This document shows positions 1 to 5,210 of a DNA stretch of 5,210 nt, one piece after another (the first letter of the stretch is position 1; each line of letters opens with the position of its first letter). The DNA is taken from assembly GCA_016929735.1 (NCBI GenBank), contig JAFGID010000112.1, forward strand, positions 1 through 5,210, in the 5' to 3' direction. This DNA comes from Ignavibacteriales bacterium (GTDB lineage: Bacteria > Bacteroidota > Ignavibacteria > Ignavibacteriales > Melioribacteraceae). The notes below the pieces were generated by a model. That model worked only from the letters and a program-made list of their open reading frames with translations. It ran no database searches and had not been told where the DNA came from. The position numbers were made by a program, and so were the translations under genes.

Positions 1-425
1 GGTTGTGAAATTCCATAGCCACAGTAAACTACATCTGCTGTAAAATCACCTGAACCTGTAAATCCACGAAAAACAAAATCCTTTCCGAGTTGATATTTAT
101 TGACAATCTCATCATTTTTAATAAGATTAAACTTACATGGATTTTGTATTTCATTACATTCAATTAAAAAATTCTGATAGTAGCTCATACCATTAGCTGG
201 CTTTAATTTTAGATCGAAGAATTTGTCAGATGAAAAATCTGCAGCTAAATTGTAGCCTTCTGTACCTGCTAATCTTCCTTCTAATTCTTCACTTGATAAA
301 TAATTTACCCTATTTAATAAATCATCCTTTTTAATAGAATTTAATCCTTTTTGTATTTGTCCGTTGCAAATTATTCCAGACAAATATAAACCGACTAATA
401 ATAGTATAACCCAATTTTTAATCAT
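1..425 (-). CDS. Exported M28-family aminopeptidase, N-terminal part (truncated by window edge)
   Basis: The first 141 codons of a secreted zinc peptidase are present, reading leftward from ATG 425-423 and running off the window with no stop. Residues 1-23 are a Sec-type signal peptide: a lysine near the start, the hydrophobic stretch WVILLLVGLYLSGII, then CNGQ. The C20 context (GIIC) is a poor lipobox, so signal peptidase I is likelier. Residues 37-88 carry the typical N-terminal signature of M28 peptidases: YLSSEELEGRLAGTEGYN (42-59), then AADF, LKLKP and YYQNF. Residues 113-139 (LGKDFVFRGFTGSGDF, then CGYGIS) look like the start of an inserted PA-type domain, common in this group. The metal ligands and active-site acids lie outside the window, so catalytic competence cannot be judged. 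Known members remove N-terminal residues from peptides in the periplasm or outside the cell. Its divergent position next to two transporters suggests it supplies amino acids or short peptides. I am fairly sure of the family, not of the substrate. Confidence 0.85.
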   Translation of the reverse strand, partial: MIKNWVILLLVGLYLSGIICNGQIQKGLNSIKKDDLLNRVNYLSSEELEGRLAGTEGYNLAADFSSDKFFDLKLKPANGMSYYQNFLIECNEIQNPCKFNLIKNDEIVNKYQLGKDFVFRGFTGSGDFTADVVYCGYGISQ

Positions 426-436
426 AATTCAAAAAG

Positions 437-440
437 CCCT
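437..440 (-). promoter_or_regulatory. Weak candidate ribosome binding site of the M28 peptidase gene
   Basis: Read on the minus strand, AGGG lies 11 bases before ATG 425-423. The spacing is a little long and the match short. It supports this start only weakly; the start rests mainly on the signal peptide that begins exactly there. Confidence 0.35.
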
Positions 441-462
441 AAAAATTTTTTTTTAATTGTTT

Positions 463-485
463 TAATTTAATAAATAATTAAATTA
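463..485. repeat. Perfect AT-only inverted repeat, possible operator
   Basis: TAATTTAAT at 463-471 is the exact reverse complement of ATTAAATTA at 477-485, with a 5-base centre (472-476). It sits between the candidate -33 and -7 elements for the OPT gene, where a repressor could act on both divergent genes. Because the surroundings are almost purely A and T, such a palindrome can readily arise by chance, so the functional reading is weak. Confidence 0.3.
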
Positions 486-522
486 TATTTTAATTAGAAA
501 AAAAAAATTATTTATAAATTAA

Positions 523-528
523 AAGGAA
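523..528 (+). promoter_or_regulatory. Ribosome binding site of the OPT transporter gene
   Basis: AAGGAA lies 9 bases before ATG 538. It is the only G-containing purine tract in the nearby AT desert and supports that start. Confidence 0.65.
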
Positions 529-537
529 AAACTACTT

Positions 538-2490
538 ATGGAAAATAATAGTGGTACTTTTAAACCTTATATCTCTGCAAAGGACTTTATTCCAGAGTTT
601 ACACCTAAAGCTATCATTTTAGGTTCTATTTTCGGAATTATTTTTGGTGCAGCTACAGTTTATTTAGGATTGAAAGTTGGACTGACAGTCAGTGCTTCAA
701 TTCCTATCGCAGTACTTGCCATTTCTGTTTTTAAGAAACTTGGGAAAGCAACTATTCTCGAGAACAATATTGTTCAAACAATTGGCTCTGCAGGTGAATC
801 TGTTGCGGCAGGTGTTGTATTTACAATTCCTGCTTTATTATTCTTACCAGGGGGCACTAATTATTTTGAGTACATGCAAATATTTGTACTTGCTTTAGTT
901 GGTGGTATTCTTGGTGTTCTTTTTATGATACCACTACGTCGTTCATTGATAGTGAAAGAACATGGCAAGCTCCCCTTCCCGGAAGGGACTGCTTGTGCAG
1001 ATGTTCTTATTGCTGGAGAGAAAGGTGGAAAACTTGCACAGAAAGTATATTATGGTTTAGGAATAGCTTTTTTATATAAATTGTTTATGTTGATTTTTGG
1101 TTTTTGGAAAGATGTACCGAAATATACATTCAGCAGGAAATCAGATTTGCCGAACGGAACACTGATGGGTGAAATATCACCTGAACTTCTGGGTGTTGGT
1201 TATATTATCGGTCCAAAGATAGCCGGAATAATGGTTGCTGGTGGTGTTCTTTCGTGGTTGGTTTTAATTCCTCTTATTACTCTAATTGGAGATAATTTAA
1301 CTAATGTATTTTCTCCTGCATCAAAATTAATTTCCGAGATGAGTGCACAAGAAATTTGGAGTAACTATATTAGATATATTGGTGCGGGTGCTGTCACTTT
1401 CGGTGGTATAATCACACTTATAAAATCTTTCCCAACAATTATTAATGCTTTTAAGGATTCATTCAAAGATCTTAAAGATAAAAAATCTCAAGTCCAAACT
1501 GAGAAAAGTAGAACAGAAAAAGATATACCTCTTATTTATGTTTTAATTGGTAGTATTGCATTGATTGTTCTTATTGCTATAATTCCAAATATTCCTGCAA
1601 ATTTACTCTCTGCTGTTATGATTGTTGTATTTGGATTTTTCTTTGTAACGGTTTCTTCTCGAATTGTCGGATTAATTGGCTCTTCAGCAAATCCAATCTC
1701 GGGTATGACAATAGCAACGCTAATGGCAACCTCTTTAATTTTTGTTGCAGTTGGTTGGACGGGTGATGTTTATCAACCAATTGTACTTGTAGTCGGTTCG
1801 ATGGTTTGTATTGCATCTGCAAATGCTGGTGCAACTTCTCAGGATTTGAAAACTGGTTATATTGTAGGTGCTTCTCCGGTCAAGCAGCAACTTGGTTTGA
1901 TTATTGGAGTTGTTGCCTCCGCTTTTGTTATTGGTGGAACGGTTATCTTGCTCAACGATTCATTAACAATTGGTTCAAATCAGTTACCAGCACCACAAGC
2001 AACTCTGATGGCAACAGTAATTAAAGGATTACTAAGTCAAAATCTCCCTTGGGCATTAGTGATTATCGGAGTTGGAATAGCTGCAGTCATTGAATTGTGC
2101 GGTGTTCGTTCATTACCTTTTGCAGTAGGTGCATATCTTCCATTATCAGTTAGCACTCCAATTTTCTTAGGTGGATTAATTAAATTTACAGTTGACAAAA
2201 TTAGAAAAAATAAAGAAAGTGAATCAGACATTGGACCGGGAGCTTTGTTAAGCACTGGATTAATTGCAGGTGGTGCATTAACGGGAATTCTTTATGCTGT
2301 GCTAAAAGGTTGGACAGTCGGAGAATTACCCGACGGAACTTTAGTATCAGTAATTGACAAGATCCACGAATTTACACATAGCATTATTCCGGAAGCAGGT
2401 GATTTAATTTCACTACTTATTTTCTTTGGTCTTGGAGCTATTTTATTTAAATTTGCGTTAAGTAAAGAAAAGAATAAATCTAATAACTAA
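538..2490 (+). CDS. OPT-family oligopeptide transporter (prokaryotic type)
   Basis: This 650-residue, very hydrophobic inner-membrane protein is a full-length prokaryotic member of the OPT family, whose relatives import oligopeptides or metal chelates, probably driven by ion gradients. Family-typical blocks are GAATVYLGLKVGLTVSASIP (37-56), the QTIGSAGESVAAG region (80-92), the loop EHGKLPFPEGTACADVL (141-157), SSRIVGLIGSSANPISGMT (373-391), GATSQDLKTGYIVGASP (431-447) and LPFAVGAYLPL (526-536). I estimate 14 to 16 membrane segments between residues 24 and 640, broken by a charged, lysine-rich loop at about 303-330 that is probably cytoplasmic. The start has a good ribosome binding site and gives the usual short N-terminus (FIPEFTPKAI). 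It heads the plus-strand gene run and is divergent from an exported peptidase, which favours peptides as substrate. Metal-chelate transport, as in the yellow-stripe branch of the superfamily, remains possible. No frameshift or truncation is seen. Confidence 0.93.
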   Translation: MENNSGTFKPYISAKDFIPEFTPKAIILGSIFGIIFGAATVYLGLKVGLTVSASIPIAVLAISVFKKLGKATILENNIVQTIGSAGESVAAGVVFTIPALLFLPGGTNYFEYMQIFVLALVGGILGVLFMIPLRRSLIVKEHGKLPFPEGTACADVLIAGEKGGKLAQKVYYGLGIAFLYKLFMLIFGFWKDVPKYTFSRKSDLPNGTLMGEISPELLGVGYIIGPKIAGIMVAGGVLSWLVLIPLITLIGDNLTNVFSPASKLISEMSAQEIWSNYIRYIGAGAVTFGGIITLIKSFPTIINAFKDSFKDLKDKKSQVQTEKSRTEKDIPLIYVLIGSIALIVLIAIIPNIPANLLSAVMIVVFGFFFVTVSSRIVGLIGSSANPISGMTIATLMATSLIFVAVGWTGDVYQPIVLVVGSMVCIASANAGATSQDLKTGYIVGASPVKQQLGLIIGVVASAFVIGGTVILLNDSLTIGSNQLPAPQATLMATVIKGLLSQNLPWALVIIGVGIAAVIELCGVRSLPFAVGAYLPLSVSTPIFLGGLIKFTVDKIRKNKESESDIGPGALLSTGLIAGGALTGILYAVLKGWTVGELPDGTLVSVIDKIHEFTHSIIPEAGDLISLLIFFGLGAILFKFALSKEKNKSNN

Positions 2491-2504
2491 CATATTGAAT
2501 AATT

Positions 2505-3779
2505 ATGGAAAATAAATTCAAAACACCACCCCCTAATTGGTATCGCTGGTTAATTTTATTAGTTATCAGCATACCAATGTTTGGGAACTATTATATCTAC
2601 GATAGCATTGCACCGATTGCTGATTTACTTAAGAAAGGATTAAACTTTACAGACGAAAATATTGGCTCTTTATATTCTGTCTACAGCATAGCAGCAATTT
2701 TTATTTTGATTGTTGGTGGAATAATCATTGATAAAATTGGAACGAAAAAATCAATTCTTTTATTTGGTTCAATATGTACTCTTGCAGCAATAATTACAGC
2801 CTCTTCATCTGCATTAGAAGTTATGTTAGTTGGTCGTGTCCTTCTTGGAATAGGAGCAGAACCTCTTATAGTCGCAATTTCAGTAGCACTTGCTAAATGG
2901 TTCAAAGGAAAAGAACTTAGTTTTGCATTTGGATTGAATTTAACATTAGCACGATTAGGTTCCTTTGCTGCAGACAATTCACCATCATGGGCTGGTGGGT
3001 TTTATACTGATTGGCATGGTCCACTGAATTTAGCTATTACCATTTCAATAGCTTGTGTAGTTGGTGCTGTCCTTTATTGGATTATGGAATCACATGCAAC
3101 AAGAAATTATAATTTAGGTGAAGCAGGACAAACGGATAAATTAGTTTTAAAGGATATATTTAAATTTGATAAATCTTTTTGGCTAATACTTGCGTTATGT
3201 GTTGTATTTTATTCAGCAATTTTTCCCTTCAGAAGTTTTGCAATTAAATATTTTATGGAAGGTCATGGTGCTTCAAGGGAATTAGCGGGATTCTTAAATA
3301 GCGCACTTCCACTTTCAGCAATGATAGCAACTCCCCTATTCGGTTTATTGGTCGATAAAATAGGAAAACGAGCTTCTCTTATGATGCTCGGTTCGTTATT
3401 ACTTATGCCAGTATTCTTAATCTTAGGGCATACCACTTTACCGATTTACATCCCGGTAATTATGATGGGAATTGCATTCTCATTAATTCCAGCAATAATG
3501 TGGCCATCAGTTGCATATATAGTTGAAGAAAAAAAATTAGGAACTGCGTATTCAGTTATGTTCTTAATTCAACAAATTGGTGTCGCTTTATTCAACTATC
3601 TTATTGGATTTGCAAACGATATCTCGAAGGCAGGGGCAGACAATCCTGATGGTTATCTATTAGGATTGCATTTCTTGAGCATACTCGGTATACTCGGATT
3701 TGTTTTTGCATATCTCTTACGAAAAGTTGACAAATCTCCGGACGGTCATGGATTAGAAACAGTAATAAAAAAGGATTAA
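2505..3779 (+). CDS. Major facilitator transporter of the MFSD1 type, probable dipeptide carrier
   Basis: This 424-residue inner-membrane protein has the 12-helix MFS pattern: six segments at about 15-193, a cytoplasmic linker at about 195-222, and six more at about 225-405. MFS motif A occurs in each half, as GGIIIDKIGTKK (71-82) and FGLLVDKIGKRA (279-290). Several blocks resemble animal MFSD1 as I remember it: RVLLGIGAEP (111-120), WFKGKELSFAFGLNLTLARLGS (132-153), FWLILALCVVFYSAIFPF (225-242) and LGTAYSVMFLIQQIGVALFN (345-364). MFSD1 is known as a lysosomal dipeptide uniporter. E119 and R150 match, including their 31-residue separation, the acidic and basic residues I recall being implicated in dipeptide binding there. 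Transport of dipeptides is therefore inferred, not shown; sugar-phosphate or organic-acid MFS carriers are the alternative. The gene starts 14 bases after the OPT stop and lacks a visible Shine-Dalgarno, so translation may depend on an unstructured AT-rich leader or on coupling. It abuts the next gene with no gap. Confidence 0.88.
   Translation: MENKFKTPPPNWYRWLILLVISIPMFGNYYIYDSIAPIADLLKKGLNFTDENIGSLYSVYSIAAIFILIVGGIIIDKIGTKKSILLFGSICTLAAIITASSSALEVMLVGRVLLGIGAEPLIVAISVALAKWFKGKELSFAFGLNLTLARLGSFAADNSPSWAGGFYTDWHGPLNLAITISIACVVGAVLYWIMESHATRNYNLGEAGQTDKLVLKDIFKFDKSFWLILALCVVFYSAIFPFRSFAIKYFMEGHGASRELAGFLNSALPLSAMIATPLFGLLVDKIGKRASLMMLGSLLLMPVFLILGHTTLPIYIPVIMMGIAFSLIPAIMWPSVAYIVEEKKLGTAYSVMFLIQQIGVALFNYLIGFANDISKAGADNPDGYLLGLHFLSILGILGFVFAYLLRKVDKSPDGHGLETVIKKD
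3771..3775 (+). promoter_or_regulatory. Ribosome binding site of the PqqD-like gene, inside the MFS gene's last codons
   Basis: AAGGA lies within the final codons of the transporter gene, 4 bases before ATG 3780, a short spacing. The upstream TAA (3777-3779) directly touches this ATG. The arrangement indicates translational coupling of the two genes. Confidence 0.6.
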
Positions 3780-4109
3780 ATGACAGATTACAAATATTTA
3801 TATCCAGTTCAGTCTTGTGAAAGCGAAGTGAATAATGAACTCATCACGCTTTTACACAAGAAGAAAAAACCTACATTTATTGAAAAAACATTTTTCAAAA
3901 AATATATTAACAAAATATATAAAATTGACTTGGATGAAATAGGCTCTTTTGTTTGGCAACAAATAAATGGTAAAAATTCTATTGGAGATATTATTAATGC
4001 CACTGAAAATAAATTTGGTGAGAAAGTTAAACCAACAGAAGAAAGAGTTACTTTATTTATTAAACAATTACATAAAAATAAATTCATTCAATTATTCCAG
4101 AGGAAGTAA
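3780..4109 (+). CDS. Small stand-alone PqqD-like (PqqD/RRE fold) protein
   Basis: This is a 109-residue, lysine-rich cytoplasmic protein with no signal peptide or membrane segment. Residues about 48-106 fit the PqqD pattern: YKIDLDEIGSFVWQQINGKN (47-66), then IGDIINATENKFGEKV and a closing helix ERVTLFIKQLHKNKFIQLF. The conserved W59, the G64 turn and the hydrophobic spacing of the winged-helix-like fold are visible. Residues 1-46 are a basic extension beyond the minimal domain, with KKKK at 27-30. True PqqD presents the PqqA peptide to a radical SAM enzyme, and related RRE domains bind leader peptides in RiPP pathways. No radical SAM enzyme or precursor peptide is seen in this window, so a role in PQQ synthesis is not supported. 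Its position, with zero gap after a probable peptide carrier and one base before a secreted protein, suggests a peptide-binding or regulatory partner of the transport genes. The fold assignment is fairly confident, the function unknown. Confidence 0.78.
   Translation: MTDYKYLYPVQSCESEVNNELITLLHKKKKPTFIEKTFFKKYINKIYKIDLDEIGSFVWQQINGKNSIGDIINATENKFGEKVKPTEERVTLFIKQLHKNKFIQLFQRK
4099..4106 (+). promoter_or_regulatory. Ribosome binding site that fixes the start of the envelope protein gene
   Basis: AGAGGAAG lies at the end of the PqqD-like gene. The AGAGGA core is 6 bases from ATG 4111, the best Shine-Dalgarno in the window. It decides in favour of 4111 over the in-frame upstream ATG at 3967, which lies inside the PqqD-like gene. 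Confidence 0.75.
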
Positions 4110-4110
4110 A

Positions 4111-4905
4111 ATGAACAAGTTTAAATTTCTTACAAAAGCAGTAATTTTAAAAGTTGCATTGTTGCTTGCCTTTTCTTCACCATTGAAAGCACAATGCTGT
4201 TTTGGTGAAGAAGCATTTCTATGTCTTGGTTATCTAGCCTATTCTGGTATTTACGCTGGATATGGTGTCCAGTTCTATAACGCTGAGGGGTTGAATCATT
4301 ATATTGAAGTCTATAATGCTAACCGTCCACACCTCACAGAAAAAATGGATGATTTTGGAATGGGACATGGGCTATTAATTGGAGCAAACCTTGCAAGATT
4401 TCAGGCAGATGAATTGTTATTTAATTTTGAGGGATATTATCAGCACTCAAATGAAGAACACACCGCCAAGGCAACTGTAGGAGGAATTGAAGCCTCTAGA
4501 ACTTATGACTTAACATTACAGACATGGGGTTTTGGTATGAATGTTTCTTATTTTATTAGTAGGAACATCGACATTAAATTTATTGATGTTTCAGTCTTAC
4601 TTACAAGTGTAAAATTTGAAAATATTTATAAGGAAGGAACATCAACCGATATTACGGAAACATTAAAAAATGTTGACCTATCAATTGGTGTAAACTTAAA
4701 TGCAGGTATAACTTTTTATATCATTCCTCCATATATCAGCATTGAACCGTCTATCGGTTATTCATTATTCAGCATTGGTGAAATGGAATTTAGTGACGGC
4801 ACAAAATTAGCTAAAGATGAAAATTCTACTCAAGCCATGGATAATTTTATCTCAAGTGGTGGGCTTTATGGTTCTATTCAAATGATTGTTCTTATTCCAT
4901 TATAA
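4111..4905 (+). CDS. Secreted, probable outer-membrane beta-barrel protein (264 aa), first of a tandem pair
   Basis: I do not recognise a named family. Starting at ATG 4111, residues 1-27 form a clear Sec signal peptide (MNKFKFLTKA, hydrophobic AVILKVALLLAF, then PLKA before Q28), typical of Bacteroidota-type exported proteins. The mature part opens with CC at 29-30 and a further C38. It then shows alternating polar and hydrophobic stretches rich in Gly, Tyr and Phe that fit antiparallel beta strands: LLIGANLARF (88-97), LLFNFEGYYQ (102-111), TYDLTLQTWGFGMNVSYFI (131-149), VDLSIGVNLNAGITFYII (188-205), ISIEPSIGYSLFSIG (209-223) and GLYGSIQMIVLIPL (251-264). This suggests a barrel of about 8 to 10 strands, similar in size to OmpA/OprF-like or porin-type small barrels. 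An in-frame extension back to 3967 is rejected because it would overlap the PqqD-like gene and bury the signal peptide. The gene is one base after the previous stop, so it is cotranscribed. It could be a pore for the substrate of the inner-membrane carriers, but that is inference. Confidence 0.75.
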   Translation: MNKFKFLTKAVILKVALLLAFSSPLKAQCCFGEEAFLCLGYLAYSGIYAGYGVQFYNAEGLNHYIEVYNANRPHLTEKMDDFGMGHGLLIGANLARFQADELLFNFEGYYQHSNEEHTAKATVGGIEASRTYDLTLQTWGFGMNVSYFISRNIDIKFIDVSVLLTSVKFENIYKEGTSTDITETLKNVDLSIGVNLNAGITFYIIPPYISIEPSIGYSLFSIGEMEFSDGTKLAKDENSTQAMDNFISSGGLYGSIQMIVLIPL

Positions 4906-4917
4906 ATAATTATTAAA

Positions 4918-5210
4918 ATGTTAAAACAACTTAAAATATTAATTTCTTTTGGAAGTTTAGTCTTATTCAATTACAATAATTTTTCTCAGACATTTGGTTT
5001 CGGTTGTCTCGGACTAAGTTCATTTTACGGTGGTTATTCTTATTATTCATACTCTCCTGATGGAGTTAATGAATATATTAAAGATTTATTTGATATTCAC
5101 ATTATAGATTCCAAGACCGAATTTGGCGCTGCTGAAGGATTTGTTGTTGGTGCTAATTTCTTCCGTGCACAATTTCCCTCTTTCTTTTTTTCTGCCAAAG
5201 GATATTATCA
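4918..5210 (+). CDS. Secreted beta-barrel-like protein, paralogue of the preceding gene (truncated by window edge)
   Basis: Ninety-seven codons are present, open to the right edge. ATG 4918 begins 12 bases after the previous stop and has no Shine-Dalgarno in the purely AT leader. Residues 1-23 are a plausible signal peptide (MLKQLKILIS, hydrophobic FGSLVLF, then NFS before Q24). The mature part aligns along its whole visible length with the preceding protein: FGCLGL (28-33) against FLCLGY, SPDGVNEYIKDLF (46-58) against NAEGLNHYIEVYN, and EGFVVGANFFRAQF (73-86) followed by GYY (95-97) against HGLLIGANLARFQA and GYY. Over the last 26 comparable residues I count about 10 identities. It is therefore a diverged tandem duplicate, not a recent copy. 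Function is unknown; it is probably an envelope protein of the same kind as its neighbour, on the same transcript. Confidence 0.75.
   Translation, partial: MLKQLKILISFGSLVLFNYNNFSQTFGFGCLGLSSFYGGYSYYSYSPDGVNEYIKDLFDIHIIDSKTEFGAAEGFVVGANFFRAQFPSFFFSAKGYY

Larger units (their letters stand above)
426..537. promoter_or_regulatory. Divergent AT-rich promoter region between peptidase and OPT transporter genes
   Basis: This 112-base gap separates two divergently transcribed genes, so promoters for both must lie here or inside the flanking genes. From 441 to 523 only two bases are G or C. There is a T9 run at 446-454 and an A10 run at 498-507, which would favour bent or easily melted DNA. A possible plus-strand promoter in the Bacteroidota style is TTG at 457-459 with TATATTTT at 484-491, close to the TAnnTTTG -7 consensus, but the spacer of about 24 bases is longer than usual. 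No convincing minus-strand promoter was picked out. Location as a regulatory region is secure; the individual elements are guesses. Confidence 0.6.

Noticed and set aside
1..425. Lipoprotein reading of the M28 peptidase N-terminus at C20.
   Set aside because: The preceding residues GII lack the small residue needed directly before the cysteine in a lipobox, so ordinary signal peptidase cleavage is more likely.
692..898. Short plus-strand and minus-strand open frames inside the OPT gene (for example 692-898, 1616-1834, 1806-2024, 2037-2255).
   Set aside because: All are nested in the conserved OPT coding sequence, show biased nonsense composition and have no start signals of their own.
2681..2977. 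Open frame of 98 codons on the minus strand inside the MFS gene.
   Set aside because: It overlaps the well-supported transporter completely, has no recognisable motif and reads as antisense shadow of membrane-segment codons.
3678..3698. Short direct repeat of ATACTCGG near the end of the MFS gene.
   Set aside because: It encodes two successive ILG tripeptides in a membrane helix (SILGILG), which explains the repeat.
3809..4087. Open frame of 92 codons on the minus strand opposite the PqqD-like gene.
   Set aside because: The plus-strand product has a recognisable fold and fits the operon spacing; the antisense product shows no family features and no good start context.
3780..4109. Calling the small gene pqqD and placing it in PQQ biosynthesis.
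   Set aside because: None of the other pqq genes is present in the window, and the PqqD fold occurs in many unrelated contexts.
3967..4110. In-frame upstream extension of the first envelope protein gene.
   Set aside because: It lies wholly within the PqqD-like gene in another frame, would place 48 residues before an obvious signal peptide, and the strong ribosome binding site at 4099-4106 supports ATG 4111.
4906..4917. Possible terminator or promoter between the two envelope genes.
   Set aside because: The 12-base AT gap is too short for a hairpin terminator and no G/C stem is present; read-through is the simpler reading.

Overview
The window looks like an AT-rich chromosomal segment from the Bacteroidota/Chlorobiota/Ignavibacteria part of bacterial diversity. 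This is inferred from the low GC, the mix of genes with and without Shine-Dalgarno sequences, Sec signal peptides cleaved just before a glutamine, and small outer-membrane beta-barrel-type proteins. No marker gene fixes the taxon. There are no RNA genes, mobile elements, CRISPR arrays or clear intrinsic terminators.

Layout: (1) positions 1-425, minus strand, hold the N-terminal part of an exported M28-type aminopeptidase that runs off the left edge. (2) Positions 426-537 are an extremely AT-rich divergent promoter region. (3) Positions 538-4905, plus strand, form a compact run of four genes: an OPT-family transporter, a major facilitator transporter closely resembling eukaryotic MFSD1 (a dipeptide transporter), a small stand-alone PqqD-like protein, and a secreted or outer-membrane protein. 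The gaps are 14, 0 and 1 bases, so this is very probably one operon. (4) From 4918 to the right edge lies the start of a second secreted protein that is a diverged paralogue of the one before it.

Working model (inference): the locus handles small peptides. An exported peptidase is divergently transcribed from two unrelated inner-membrane carriers whose families both include peptide transporters. A PqqD-like domain, a fold known in other systems to bind peptides, is encoded with no gap after the second carrier. The paired envelope proteins downstream may be the outer-membrane part of the same system, or may simply share the transcript. The most notable points are the bacterial MFSD1-like carrier with conserved candidate substrate-binding residues, its zero-gap coupling to an orphan PqqD-like protein, and the tandem paralogous envelope proteins.
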